Positions 34,893 to 43,846 of a DNA stretch of 64,000 bases are shown here, in pieces (positions within the stretch are counted from its first letter, which is position 1; each line of letters opens with the position of its first letter). The DNA comes from Streptomyces tuirus (GTDB lineage: Bacteria; Actinomycetota; Actinomycetes; Streptomycetales; Streptomycetaceae): assembly GCA_018195615.1 (NCBI GenBank), contig JAGTPG010000002.1:372001-436000 (forward strand), written 5' to 3'. Position numbers and translations under genes: made by a program. The notes below the pieces were generated by a model that saw only the letters and a list, made by a program, of their open reading frames with translations, had not been told where the DNA came from and did not search any database.

Positions 34893-35447
34893 TCAGCCCG
34901 CCGCGGCCAGGAGCGGGGTGCGGCCGAGCGCCGCGGAGAACTGGTCGACGACCTGGGTGAGCGCCTCGGCGGCGGACGGCGCCACGGACAGGGAGCCGTC
35001 GTCGTGCACGGTGATGTCCTTGTCGAGAGTGAACCAGCCCTGCACTGTGTGGGCCGCGCCCATGGAGGTGAGCACGGGACGCAGGGCGTAGTCGATGGCC
35101 AGGACATGGGCGATGCTGCCACCGGTGGCGAGGGGCAGCACGGTCTTGCCGGTGAGGGCGTACTGCGGAAGCAGGTCCAGCAGGGCCTTGAGGACACCGG
35201 AGTAGGACGCCTTGTAGACGGGGGTGCCGACGACGACGCCGTCGGCATGCGCGAAGAGCTCGGTGGCCTCGACGATGGCGGGGTGCCGGGAGTCCGCGCC
35301 GAGCAGGGCCTCGGCGGGGATGGTGCGGACGTCCAGCGGGATCACGTCATGGCCCAGCGCGACGAGCCGCTCGTCCAGGTGGCGCAGCAGTCGGCTGGTG
35401 AGGGAGGAGGCGGAAGGGCTGCCGGAGACGGACAGGACGGTGGCCAT
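34893..35447 (-). CDS. ssuE: NAD(P)H-dependent FMN reductase SsuE
   Basis: A 184-residue flavodoxin-fold reductase supplying reduced FMN to SsuD. The FMN-binding loop is SGSPSASSLTSRLLRHL, and the core is ADGVVVGTPVYKASYSGVLKALLDLLPQYALTGKTVLPLATGGSIAHVLAIDYALRPVL, characteristic of SsuE. First structural gene after the Cys-containing leader peptide, so sulfur starvation is the expected inducing condition. Confidence 0.93.
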   Translation of the reverse strand: MATVLSVSGSPSASSLTSRLLRHLDERLVALGHDVIPLDVRTIPAEALLGADSRHPAIVEATELFAHADGVVVGTPVYKASYSGVLKALLDLLPQYALTGKTVLPLATGGSIAHVLAIDYALRPVLTSMGAAHTVQGWFTLDKDITVHDDGSLSVAPSAAEALTQVVDQFSAALGRTPLLAAAG

Positions 35448-35571
35448 GGTCTCTCTTTCCGGGGGAAGGCGCGTCTGCGCGGGACAGCGCCGAACCCGGG
35501 CGCGCCGCATGTCAAAGCGCGTGACGGAACACCGGATTCAGGCGTGAGGAGAAGGCACCGCGCATGATGTC

Positions 35572-35600
35572 CCGTCGGTCGGGCAGGCTGCGGCCGACGG
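35572..35600. promoter_or_regulatory. Candidate attenuator hairpin in the ssuE leader
   Basis: CCGTCGG (35572-35578) can pair with CCGACGG (35594-35600) in the 192-base leader between the small peptide and ssuE. With the upstream Cys-containing peptide it could form a switch, but I cannot compute alternative folds. Confidence 0.35.
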
Positions 35601-35639
35601 CGGATACGGCGGTGTGTGAGAAGCGGCGAGCCGGGAGAC

Positions 35640-35723
35640 TCAGGCTGCGGCGCGACAGGAAGCGCTGGAGACGCGTGCGAGATCGACATGGCGTCGCCGC
35701 GTGAGGTCCAGTCGCGTGGTCAT
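35640..35723 (-). CDS. Putative 27-residue Cys-containing leader peptide of the sulfur operon
   Basis: The minus strand encodes MTTRLDLTRRRHVDLARVSS followed by ASCRAAA and a stop. The core LDLTRRRHVDLxRVSS is the hallmark of short leader peptides found before sulfur-assimilation genes in Streptomyces and other actinobacteria. The single Cys codon near the end would stall ribosomes when cysteine is short. It lies 192 bp before ssuE on the same strand. It is too short to be found by usual gene finders. Confidence 0.85.
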   Translation of the reverse strand: MTTRLDLTRRRHVDLARVSSASCRAAA

Positions 35724-35845
35724 GCCATGGATCGTGGCAGTGGGAGACGAGGGCCGTCAAGGAATCGGCGGCTCATCTCGTATCCCGGACCAGGCATTTC
35801 GAAAGAGGGACGCCCGACAATCCCCTGAGCGCCCCGCGGTTCGGC

Positions 35846-36088
35846 TCAGCCGTCGTCCGCCGGAACGACCACGAGGAAGGCGTCCGACTCCAGGTCCATC
35901 ACGACGGTCGCGGGCTCACCCTCCGCGCGGCGGCGTGCCGCGTACTCCTCCGCCGGCCACGATCCGCGCGGAGCTCCTGCGGGGAACCGCTCCAACACCT
36001 TCGCGCTCATGGCCGCAGACACCGCGCTGCCCTCCCTGTCCCGCGCCGCCTGCACCGGACGGCGTCGATCGGTCACTGTCGTACCCAT
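35846..36088 (-). CDS. Small conserved protein of unknown function
   Basis: An 80-residue protein starting at ATG 36088 (36115 is an alternative). The N-terminal half is basic (TDRRRPVQAARDREG), and the C-terminal half has SAKVLERFPAGAPRGSWPAEEYAARRRAEGEPATVVMDLESDAFLVVV. The compact acidic end and the WPAEEYAARR helix look like a conserved Streptomyces protein, but I cannot name a family. Confidence 0.55.
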   Translation of the reverse strand: MGTTVTDRRRPVQAARDREGSAVSAAMSAKVLERFPAGAPRGSWPAEEYAARRRAEGEPATVVMDLESDAFLVVVPADDG

Positions 36089-36249
36089 CCGGTTGCCCCC
36101 GATCCGCCCGGACATGTACCGCCCGGTAGGGCTCCAGACCTCTGCCGACCTCTACACATAAGGGAGAAATAAGAGCAGAATGAGCTTACCCGGCGCTTAC
36201 CGCATACCCCACCAGACGCGGTCGCCCTGCAAGACGAAGGAGACGAGTC

Positions 36250-36689
36250 ATGGCCAACGTCTCGCCCACCAGACGTGACATCACCAGTCACCCTGACGCC
36301 TCCGAAATGCGGGATCGGTACGCCCGCGTGCTCGGTGGCCGTGATGTGGCGTTCGTGGACGGACCGGTGTTCCTGCTCGGTCTGTACTGCGCCGCCTCCC
36401 CGTGGATAGTCCACTACACGACCAGCCAGCCGCCGCTCGTCACCCACAACCTGATCATGGGCATCGCGATCGGTCTGCTGGCGCTCGGGTTCACTCGCGC
36501 CCCGAGCGCATGTACGGCCTGAGCTGGGCCATGTGCGCCCTGGGTGTGTGGATGATCATCTCGCCGTGGATCGTCGGCGACAGCCCGGACGCCGGTGTCG
36601 TGTGGAACAACATCATCATCGGTGCACTGGCCGTGATCCTGGGACTGGTGTGCGCCGGCACGGCGGCGAAAGCCACTCCGAGGCCCTAG
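36250..36689 (+). CDS. SPW-repeat membrane protein (apparent frameshift)
   Basis: About 146 residues with four membrane helices arranged as two SPW repeats: CAASPWIVHYT in the first and MIISPWIVGDS in the second. The N-terminal 30 residues are cytoplasmic. The frame breaks in the CCCC run at 36500-36503 and resumes with ERMYGLSWAMCALGVWMIISPW. The family is widespread in actinobacteria with no defined function. A strong terminator follows. Confidence 0.87.
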
Positions 36690-36725
36690 AACCCTGCTGA
36701 GAGGGAATCCACCGGAAGGCACCCG

Positions 36726-36756
36726 AAGGGCCGGTCCGCGCCCCGGACCGGCCCTT
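36726..36756. terminator. Terminator hairpin after the SPW gene
   Basis: A perfect 13-bp stem (AAGGGCCGGTCCG / CGGACCGGCCCTT) with a CGCCC loop, followed by TTCCT, lies 37 bp after the SPW stop codon. Confidence 0.85.
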
Positions 36757-36865
36757 TCCTGTGCGCACCGGGCCGCGAGCCGACGACGAGGCCCCGGGAC
36801 CGGAGTGTCCCGGCCGCACGGGGGCACACGCACTACAGCGGGGGTCCTGAGGAGAAGGGGCGGAG

Positions 36866-37129
36866 ATGGAGATCGACGGCATCATCAGTGCCATCGTGAT
36901 CGGCATTGTCATCGGCGTCCTGGGCCGGCTCGTGGTCCCGGGCCGTCAGCGGATCGGAATCCTGTGGACGATCCTCGTCGGCATCATTGCCGCACTGCTC
37001 GGCTCCGCGCTCGCCGCCGCGTTCGACGTGGCGGACACCGAGGGCGTCGACTGGGTCGAGTGGCTCATCCAGATCGGCCTCGCCGCGCTCGGCGTCGCCG
37101 CGCTGGACCGCTCGAAGGCACGTCGCTGA
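36866..37129 (+). CDS. GlsB/YeaQ/YmgE-family (transglycosylase-associated) membrane protein
   Basis: An 87-residue protein with three membrane helices: IISAIVIGIVIGVLGRLVVPGRQ, ILWTILVGIIAALLGSALAAAF and WLIQIGLAALGVAAL. The GRLVVPGRQ turn is the family signature. Members are general stress membrane proteins of unknown mechanism. The ATG is preceded by GGAGAAGGGG. Confidence 0.92.
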   Translation: MEIDGIISAIVIGIVIGVLGRLVVPGRQRIGILWTILVGIIAALLGSALAAAFDVADTEGVDWVEWLIQIGLAALGVAALDRSKARR

Positions 37130-37205
37130 CGGCGTAGGACGTGACAGCGGCGGCCTGCCGACAGCAGACAGTACGTACGTGCGCGACATGGAGGCAGACC
37201 CGGCG

Positions 37206-37242
37206 TCCGGTGTGCCCTGGCCAGGCGGCCCGGCACACCGGA
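37206..37242. terminator. Bidirectional terminator hairpin
   Basis: Perfect 11-bp arms (TCCGGTGTGCC / GGCACACCGGA) with a 15-base loop, placed between the GlsB gene and the convergent epimerase gene. Confidence 0.7.
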
Positions 37243-37278
37243 GCCACACCCGCGGCCGGCCCCGGTGGTTCCCCGGCT

Positions 37279-38202
37279 TCAGCGGTCCGCCGATCGCAGT
37301 GCGGCGAGTCCCTCCAGGCTGGACGGGTACCGCGGCGTCCAGCCCAGTTCGTGTTCCGCCTTGGCGCAGGAGACCCGGAGCCGTGACGACATCACGGTGT
37401 GCGCGTACGACATGGGCTTCATCAGCCACAGCGGTACGGTCATCGGCTTCGGCAGCCCGAAGGCCCCGGCCACGCTCTCGACGTGGGCGCGGAAGCCGAG
37501 CGGCGTGCGGTCAGCGATGTTGTACGCCTGCCCCGGCCGGCCGCGTTCCACGGCGGCGACCACCGCGCGGGCGGCGTCGGTGAGCTCCACCCAGGGCAGC
37601 ACCCGGCCGTGGTCGGCGGGCATCGGCAGTTGCCGCTTCCGCAGCAGGGGCAGCAGGGCGTCGGTGCCGCCGGGGCCGTAGAACAAGCCGAAGCGGAGCG
37701 CGACGCCGTCCAGCGCCTCCGACTCGAAGGCGAGCCGCTCCTTGGTCCGCATGGCCGCGATGTGCCGCTCCAGCCGCGGTGTCGTGCCCTGGGGGCCGAA
37801 GGGGTCGCCCTCGGTGACCGGGCGGTCGCCGTGGTCCCCGTAGCCGTAGCCGAAGACCATCGACTCCACGACGAAGCGGCGGGCGCCGGTGAGCCGGGCG
37901 GCTTCGACGAGGTGGGCGGTGCCCTCGGTGCGCAGCGCGTCGGTGGCGTGCATGTCGCGGTCGCGCACGGGGGGCTTGCGGAGGGCGGTCGCGGCGTGGA
38001 TCACGGTGTCGAAGTGGTGCCCGTCGACGGCGCGCAGCAGCGCGTCGCGGTCCATGAGGTCCGCGCTGACGCCGTTGTTCCGGCTCCGGCCGAGCCCGGT
38101 GACCTTGTGGCCCGCCTCGGTGAGGACGTGGGTGATGTGCCGGCCGAGGACTCCGCTCGCGCCGGCGAGGAGGACGCTCTGGTTCTTCTGGATCGTCGTC
38201 AT
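37279..38202 (-). CDS. NAD-dependent epimerase/dehydratase (extended SDR)
   Basis: A 307-residue Rossmann-fold oxidoreductase. The cofactor loop is VLLAGASGVLGRHI, followed by DTVIHAATAL and FVVESMVFGYGYGDHGD. The SDR Tyr-x-x-x-Lys is replaced by an R-x-x-x-K-like stretch around AAMRTKERLAFESEAL, so catalysis is uncertain. RFGLFYGPGGTDALL completes the sugar-epimerase-like fold. Substrate unknown. Confidence 0.88.
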   Translation of the reverse strand: MTTIQKNQSVLLAGASGVLGRHITHVLTEAGHKVTGLGRSRNNGVSADLMDRDALLRAVDGHHFDTVIHAATALRKPPVRDRDMHATDALRTEGTAHLVEAARLTGARRFVVESMVFGYGYGDHGDRPVTEGDPFGPQGTTPRLERHIAAMRTKERLAFESEALDGVALRFGLFYGPGGTDALLPLLRKRQLPMPADHGRVLPWVELTDAARAVVAAVERGRPGQAYNIADRTPLGFRAHVESVAGAFGLPKPMTVPLWLMKPMSYAHTVMSSRLRVSCAKAEHELGWTPRYPSSLEGLAALRSADR

Positions 38203-38275
38203 GACGATGCGACGGATCGGGCGGGCCCGGATGTGACATCCGGCGGGTGCGGCGTCCGGGGGTGCGGAGGGGCGA

Positions 38276-39061
38276 CTACGGTCTGTACACGTACGGCGTC
38301 GTCGTGGTCAGCGGTACGAAGCCGAGGCGCTCCAGGACGGGGCGGCTCTGCCTGGAGGCGTCGACCTGGAGGTAGCGGTAGCCGCGGGCCGCGGCGACGT
38401 GGGCGCGGTGCGCCACCAGGGCGCGGTAGATGCCGCGCCCGCGCCAGCCCTCGACGGTGCCGCCGCCCCACAGTCCGGCGAATTCCGTACCCGGCACGAG
38501 TTCCATGCGGGCCGCGCTCACCGGCTCGTCCCCGGCCATCGCCACCACGGCCACGACGGTGTCCGGGTCGGCCGAGAGCCGGGCGAGCAGCTGGTGGCGC
38601 AGCCGGGAGCTGTCCGTGCCGAACGCCTTCTCGTGGACGTCGGCCACGAGATCGACGCCCGCCGGGTCGGTGACGGGCACGACGCGAACGCCGTGCGGGG
38701 GTTCGGCGTCGAGGTCCAGGTCCGCGATCTCGCCGACCATCAGCGTCTCCCCCGGCTCGGGCACGAATCCCGCCGCGCGCAGCCGCTGCCCGAGGTCCGC
38801 CGGCCGGTCGTGTTCGTACAGCTTCCACTCGAAGTCCAGGCCGAGCGCGGAACAGTGGGCGATCTGCTCCGCGATCGCCGCGTCCGCCGTCGCTTCGTCG
38901 AGGGCGGACCACACGACGCCGTTCCAGCCCTGCGCCGTGGCGACCTGGCGCACCACGGTGCCGGTCCGCTCGACACGTGCGCCGGGGGCGTCCGGACGCG
39001 CTCCCTGGCGCAGCTCTCGGTCCAACAGGGCGAGCAGCGCGGTGTGATCCACTTGAGGCAT
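38276..39061 (-). CDS. GNAT-family N-acetyltransferase
   Basis: A 261-residue protein with a degenerate N-terminal half and a GNAT domain at about residues 125-258: VRVVPVTDPAGVDLVADVHEKAF, VVAMAGDEPVSAARMEL, and the acetyl-CoA loop GGTVEGWRGRGIYRALVAHRAHVAAARGYRYLQVDAS. The target is unknown. ATG at 39061 chosen; a GTG two codons earlier is possible. Confidence 0.9.
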   Translation of the reverse strand: MPQVDHTALLALLDRELRQGARPDAPGARVERTGTVVRQVATAQGWNGVVWSALDEATADAAIAEQIAHCSALGLDFEWKLYEHDRPADLGQRLRAAGFVPEPGETLMVGEIADLDLDAEPPHGVRVVPVTDPAGVDLVADVHEKAFGTDSSRLRHQLLARLSADPDTVVAVVAMAGDEPVSAARMELVPGTEFAGLWGGGTVEGWRGRGIYRALVAHRAHVAAARGYRYLQVDASRQSRPVLERLGFVPLTTTTPYVYRP

Positions 39062-39176
39062 GGACACACCCCAGCACCCGCCGCACGGCCGGGCAACGGG
39101 TTTTCCGGCACGGCCGTACGTCCCGCCCGCCGTACAGTCCTGTTGATCACGTCGTCACGAGGAAGGGCCCGGCACC

Positions 39177-39662
39177 ATGGTCGTCAACGACACGGAACTG
39201 CCGTACCTGCGCCGCTGCGTGGAGCTCGCGACCGAGGCGCTGGTCGCCGGGGACGAGCCGTTCGGTTCGGTTCTGGTGGGTGGCGACGGCACGGTCCTCG
39301 GGGAGGATCACAACCGGGTGGCCTCGGGCGATCGCACACGTCACCCCGAGTTCGAGCTGGCGCGCTGGTCGGCCGCTCATCTCACACCCGGGGAGCGGGC
39401 GGCGGCCACGGTCTACACCTCCGGCGAGCACTGCCCGATGTGCGCCGCCGCGCATGCCTGGGTCGGCCTGGGACGCATCGTCTACGTCGCCTCGTCGCAA
39501 CAACTCACCTACTGGCTGCGCGAGTTGGAGGTCCCCGCGCCGCCGGTGCGGGCACTCCCCGTCCACGAGGTGGCGCCCGGTGTGATCGTGGACGGTCCCG
39601 TACCCGAACTGACCGGGCAGATCAGGGAGTTGCACGTGCGGTTCCATCGTGGGCGGGACTGA
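39177..39662 (+). CDS. Cytidine/deoxycytidylate deaminase-fold nucleoside or base deaminase
   Basis: A 161-residue zinc hydrolase. The active site reads HPEFELARW (zinc His and proton-shuttling Glu) and GEHCPMCAAAHAWVGLGRIVY (two zinc Cys). FGSVLVGGDGTVLGEDHNRV is typical of the guanine/cytosine deaminase and TadA group. Lack of TadA tRNA-binding features and HPE rather than HAE favour a base or nucleoside deaminase. Confidence 0.9.
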   Translation: MVVNDTELPYLRRCVELATEALVAGDEPFGSVLVGGDGTVLGEDHNRVASGDRTRHPEFELARWSAAHLTPGERAAATVYTSGEHCPMCAAAHAWVGLGRIVYVASSQQLTYWLRELEVPAPPVRALPVHEVAPGVIVDGPVPELTGQIRELHVRFHRGRD

Positions 39663-39695
39663 GACGCCTGAGGCGCCGACGCGGCCCGGCCGTCG

Positions 39696-39737
39696 GCCGG
39701 GATTCCGCCGCCCCGGTGGGGCCGGCGGAATCCCGGC
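39696..39737. terminator. Bidirectional terminator hairpin
   Basis: A perfect 15-bp stem (GCCGGGATTCCGCCG / CGGCGGAATCCCGGC) with a 12-base GC-rich loop lies between the deaminase gene and the convergent chaplin gene. Confidence 0.85.
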
Positions 39738-39807
39738 GGCGACGCCGTCGAGCCTGCCGACGGCGCAGAGCGGTTCCGGACACGCCGGTGCCGCCCCAGC
39801 CGTGCGT

Positions 39808-40470
39808 TCAGCCGTGCGTCCCGGGGCGGAAGCGGCGACGGAGGACCACTCCGCCGAGCACCAACGCCGCGCTCGCCGCCACGGCCGGAGGGTGTGGTCC
39901 GCACCTGTGTGGGCCAGGGCCACCGTGGGCTCCTCGCTGTGGGGGCCTGCTCAGGGACCGGGTGGGCCCGAGGCGGTGCGGACGGCTTCGGGGTCGGCTT
40001 CGGGTGGTGCGGGCGGTCCGGACGGACGGGGCGGTCGCCCGGCGTGTTCGAGGACTCGTTGCCGACCGAGGCGTTGCCGACGCCGACCACGTTCACGGTG
40101 TTGCCGGTGACATTGACCGGCAGGTCGACGGGCAGCTGCACGCTGTTGCCGGAGACCACGCCCGGGGAATCCTCCGCGTTGCCCTCGGCGACCGCGCCAC
40201 CGGACCTGCCCGGCCGTTCGGACGGCCCCTCGTCCTTATTCACGCAGCTGTTGCCCGCGGCCGGATTGAGCAGCCCCACCACGTTCACGGTGTTCCCGCA
40301 CACGTTCACCGGGGCGTGCACCGGCAGCTGCACGGTGTTGCCGGAGACCACTCCGGGCGATCCGGCCGCCGAGCCGTCCGCCCCGGACTGGGCGTACGCG
40401 GGACGGTCACGGCCATCGCGCCCGAGGCGGCGGCGACGGCGATCACACCGTTTCGGGTAACCCGTCTCAT
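39808..40470 (-). CDS. Long chaplin with two chaplin domains and LAHTG sorting signal (three apparent frameshifts)
   Basis: About 221 residues after restoring three bases (near 40400, 39941 and 39888). The signal peptide begins MRRVTRNGVIAVAAASGAMA. Chaplin domain 1 (SPGVVSGNTVQLPVHAPVNVCGNTVNVVGLLNP...NSC) keeps both cysteines; domain 2 (SPGVVSGNSVQLPVDLPVNVTGNTVNVVGVGN) has none. A Pro/Lys/Arg-rich spacer leads to LAHTG, a hydrophobic helix (VAASAALVLGGVVL) and RRRF, a sortase signal. Such long chaplins (ChpA-C class) are fixed to the wall and anchor the amyloid-like layer of aerial hyphae. The individual paralogue cannot be named. Confidence 0.88.
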
Positions 40471-40743
40471 AGGTTGCCTGCCTTCCAGACATCGTCGCGG
40501 GCACTCGCCCGCACCAGAGAGAACGCGGGCGTCCGATCCTGGTTAGTGGCTAATCGGCCTTTCACTCCATCGAGCGGCCCGGTTGTCGAACTAGCGGTAA
40601 AGCCCTTCGTATGCCGACGAAGCCGCGCAGGACAGGGCACTCCGCCTCGCCGCGCTTGCCCGGAGGCGGGGCTTCCGGTGCCCGCATATGGTGAGCGAGG
40701 GCGCCGGTACCCGGTCCGCTGTGGTGCGCCCCTGGAGGCATCG

Positions 40744-42314
40744 ATGCTGGCCAAGCTGTCCTCGCGTGGCTCGGCACGGCGCTGCGCCGTCGCCGGCGCG
40801 GCCGGGCTTGCCCTGCTGGGTGCGGGGCTGCCGGCCGCGGACGACCCCCCGCCCGGCCTGACGCGCTTCTACGACCAGAAGGTCACCTGGTCGGCCTGCA
40901 AGGGCCAGGACATGCCGAAGGACATCCAGTGCGGGAAGGTCACCGTCCCGCTCGACTACGCCGAGCCCGAGAAGGGGACTCTCGATCTGGCCGTGGCCCG
41001 GTACCGGGCCACGGGCAAGTCCCGGGGCTCGGTGCTGCTGAACTTCGGCGGCCCGGGCGTCCAGGGCTCGGGCCAGCTCGCCGTCGCGGGCAAGGACTTC
41101 ATGGGCCTGACGAACGGCTACGACGTGGTGGGATTCGATCCCCGCGGTGTCGGCCGCTCCTCCCCGGTCAGCTGCGCAAACGCCACCGACGAGGCGCTGA
41201 ACGCCACGGACGGCGACGCCGGCGTGGCCGATCCGCAGGCCGTACTCGAGAAGCTGCGCGACGCCGCGGCCGAGTGCGCCGAACACTCCGGCCCCGTCCT
41301 GCCCCACATCGGCACGGTGAACGCCGCCCGCGACCTGGACGTCATACGCGACGCGCTCGGCGACGACAAGCTGAACTACCTGGGCTTCTCCTACGGAAGC
41401 CGGCTCGGCGCGGTGTACGCCGCACAGTTCCCCGACAAGGTCGGCCGGACGGTGCTGGACGGCGTCGACACCCTCACCGAGCCGTTGTCCGAGCAGGGTG
41501 TGGTGAGCGCACAGGGGCAGCAGACCGCGCTGGAGAACTTCCTGACGTGGTGCACGGAGGACATCGCCTGCCCGTTCGGACAGAACCCCCGGGAGGCCAG
41601 GGAGTACGTCGTCCAGGTGGTCGAGTCGCTCGACGAGGACCCGGTGCCCACGGACTTCGGCGAGGCGTTCTCCGGCCAGGACTTCGCGGGCGCCCTGGCG
41701 CAGGGCCTCTACAGCAGAGAGCTGTGGCCCTCGCTCCAGCGCGCCATCGCCCAGCTGCTGGAGGACGGCGACACGCGCGGCCTGGAGGCCTTCGCGTCCG
41801 GGGGCGTCACCCTCCCGCCGCTGCGCGCCCCCACCACGGGCTCGTCGACCCGGAGGACGTGCCCCTGGACAACCTGCCGGCGGCGCTGATGGCGGTCAAC
41901 TGCGCGGACGATCCCGACCGCCCCGCCGCCGCGCAGGTCACGAGGGACCTCGGCCGGCTGCGCGCACGGTTCGAGGAGGCGTCGCCCGTCTTCGGCCGGT
42001 ACCGGCTCACCCAGGTGCTGATGTGCTACGGCCGCCCCAAGGGCACCGACTTCATCCGGGACGAGGTCAAGGACGTCGACACCCCGAGGATGCTGCTCGT
42101 CGGCACCCGGGGCGACCCTGCCACTCCCTACCGGTGGACGGTGGAGACGGCCGAGCGGCTCGGGTCGTCGGCCGTGGTGCTCGACAACCGGGGCGAGGGC
42201 CACACCGGCTACGGCTCCTCCAAGTGCGTGCACCGCAAGGTCGACGCGTTCCTGCTGTACGGCACGCTCCCGCCGGACGGCAGCTCCTGCGGCTCCGACC
42301 ACGACGCCGAGTAG
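40744..42314 (+). CDS. Secreted tripeptidyl aminopeptidase-type alpha/beta hydrolase (apparent frameshift)
   Basis: About 523 residues of the Streptomyces Tap/SlpD/SlpE family, which removes tripeptides from extracellular proteins. A signal peptide precedes about residue 33. The N-terminal fold shows VTWSACKGQDMPKDIQCGKVTVPLDYAEP and SVLLNFGGPGVQGSG (oxyanion region). The nucleophile elbow is GFSYGSRLG, the Asp is in LLVGTRGDPATPY and the His in NRGEGHTGYG. The frame breaks in the C run at 41828-41832 and resumes HHGLVDPEDVPLDN. GGAGG precedes ATG 40744. Confidence 0.9.
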
Positions 42315-42480
42315 AGGGCGATCCACCACCTCGCCGTGCGGCGCGTCTCCCGCAAACCCGCTGCAGCGACCATCTACATGGCGGGCCCCTGGCGACCTCC
42401 GCTCCGCGACGGGGCGATCACGATCCGGTGTGCGTCTTGCCCCAAATGCCCTAGAGGTGAATCGGCTCTATCGTTCTGTC

Positions 42481-43575
42481 ATGGAGCACGTTCTGAGTCC
42501 CGCGACCCTTGCCGAGCTGCGGCGCCCGCGCCCTTACCCCGCGGTCTCCGTGCTGACGCCGACCCACCGGCGCGAGCCCTACAACAGCCAGGACCAGGTC
42601 CGGCTGCGCAATGTGGTGGCCGAGGCCAAACGGCAACTGGAGGCTGATCCCGCGGTCAGCCGGGAGCGACGGGCCGACGTCGCCCGGCACCTCGACCTCG
42701 CCCTGTCCGAGGTCGACCTGACGCACGCCGAGGACGGCCTGGTGATCTTCGCCGCCTCCGGCGAGCACCAGGTGTGGTCCCTGGCCCGCACCGTGCCCGA
42801 ACGCGTGGTGCTCTCGGACACGTTCCTCACGCGCAACCTCGTCTCGGCCCAGACGGCCGAGCGGCCGTGCTGGGTGCTGTCGCTCGCCGCCGACCGGGCC
42901 ACGCTGTGGGACGGCGGCGTGGACCGCGTCACCGAGGCACGCGTCGGCGGCTTCCCGCTGACCCGGCGCGTGGAGAACTTCGACCCGGAACGACAGGAGC
43001 GGATCGGTGACGTGCCGAGCGCCTTCCGGGAGGAGCGCACCCGCCAGTTCCTGCGCGAGACCGACATGGCACTGAGCGACGTCCTGCGCGACCACCCGCG
43101 ACGGCTGTACGTCACCGGTGAGCCGGCCGCGCTCTCGCTGCTGGACGAGGTCGGCAGCACCGCCAGGGGCGCGGTGCACGTCCCGCACGGCGGACTCGCG
43201 CACGGGACGCCCGAGACGGTGTGGCAGGCCATCCGGCCGGTGATCGAGGCGGAGGCCCGCAGAAACACGGACGCCGTGACCCGCAGCCTCGAAACCGCCC
43301 GCGGACGGCGGGAGTTCGCCGCCGGCGTCGACGAGCTGTGGCAGAGCGCGCGGGACGGCCGCGTCCGGCTGCTGGCCGTCGAGGAGAACTACCGCGTGAC
43401 GGTCCAGGACGCCGGGGACCACCTGGTCCTCACCGAGAGCGGTGATCTCGGCTCCCGCGAGGACATCGTGGACGAGATCGTCGAGCAGTGCCTGGAGACC
43501 GGAGCCGACGTCCGCTTCGTCCCGGACGGCACGCTCGGAGAGGCGGACGGTATCGCCGGTGTCCTGCGGTACTGA
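42481..43575 (+). CDS. baeRF family 3 (archaeo-eukaryotic release factor-like) protein
   Basis: A 364-residue protein. It opens LSPATLAELRRPRPYPAVSVLTPTHRREPYNSQDQVRLRNVVAEAKRQLEADP and includes DGLVIFAASGEHQVWSLARTVPERVVLSDTFLTRNL, then the middle domain LYVTGEPAALSLL and the C-terminal ADVRFVPDGTLGEADGIAGVLRY. This matches the bacterial release-factor-like family often mislabelled as chemotaxis protein. Proposed roles are ribosome rescue or stress-related translation control, not proven. ATG at 42481. Confidence 0.85.
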   Translation: MEHVLSPATLAELRRPRPYPAVSVLTPTHRREPYNSQDQVRLRNVVAEAKRQLEADPAVSRERRADVARHLDLALSEVDLTHAEDGLVIFAASGEHQVWSLARTVPERVVLSDTFLTRNLVSAQTAERPCWVLSLAADRATLWDGGVDRVTEARVGGFPLTRRVENFDPERQERIGDVPSAFREERTRQFLRETDMALSDVLRDHPRRLYVTGEPAALSLLDEVGSTARGAVHVPHGGLAHGTPETVWQAIRPVIEAEARRNTDAVTRSLETARGRREFAAGVDELWQSARDGRVRLLAVEENYRVTVQDAGDHLVLTESGDLGSREDIVDEIVEQCLETGADVRFVPDGTLGEADGIAGVLRY

Positions 43576-43697
43576 AGGCGTCGAACACAGAGTCGTCGAA
43601 CACCGCCGCAGTCTCGAAGCCGTGTTACCGACGGGTCGTCAACTGCCCTGTGTAATCTACGACTTGAGCCTCCGGGCCGGGCACTCCACACCTACCT

Positions 43698-43789
43698 CGG
43701 AGTAACTCCGTGAGACTGTGGCATATGCCGGAAGCACCACCGTATCGTGTGTTGCCAAATCACTTACAGGCCGTCGCGGCCTGTGCAAC
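43698..43789. promoter_or_regulatory. Cluster of palindromes upstream of the PP2C phosphatase gene
   Basis: The 271-bp region before 43847 holds CGGAGT-A-ACTCCG at 43698-43710 and GGCATATGCC at 43720-43729. A larger fold also occurs: ACAGGCC-GTCGC-GGCCTGT at 43766-43784, extendable by GTTGC/GCAAC (43751-43755 with 43785-43789). They probably mark an operator and a leader hairpin; no known regulator motif is recognised. Confidence 0.45.
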
Positions 43790-43846
43790 AGTCGTAACGG
43801 TCCCTCCGTCCGCCTTGGTCGTACCGTCCCCGCATCGGAGTGCGTC

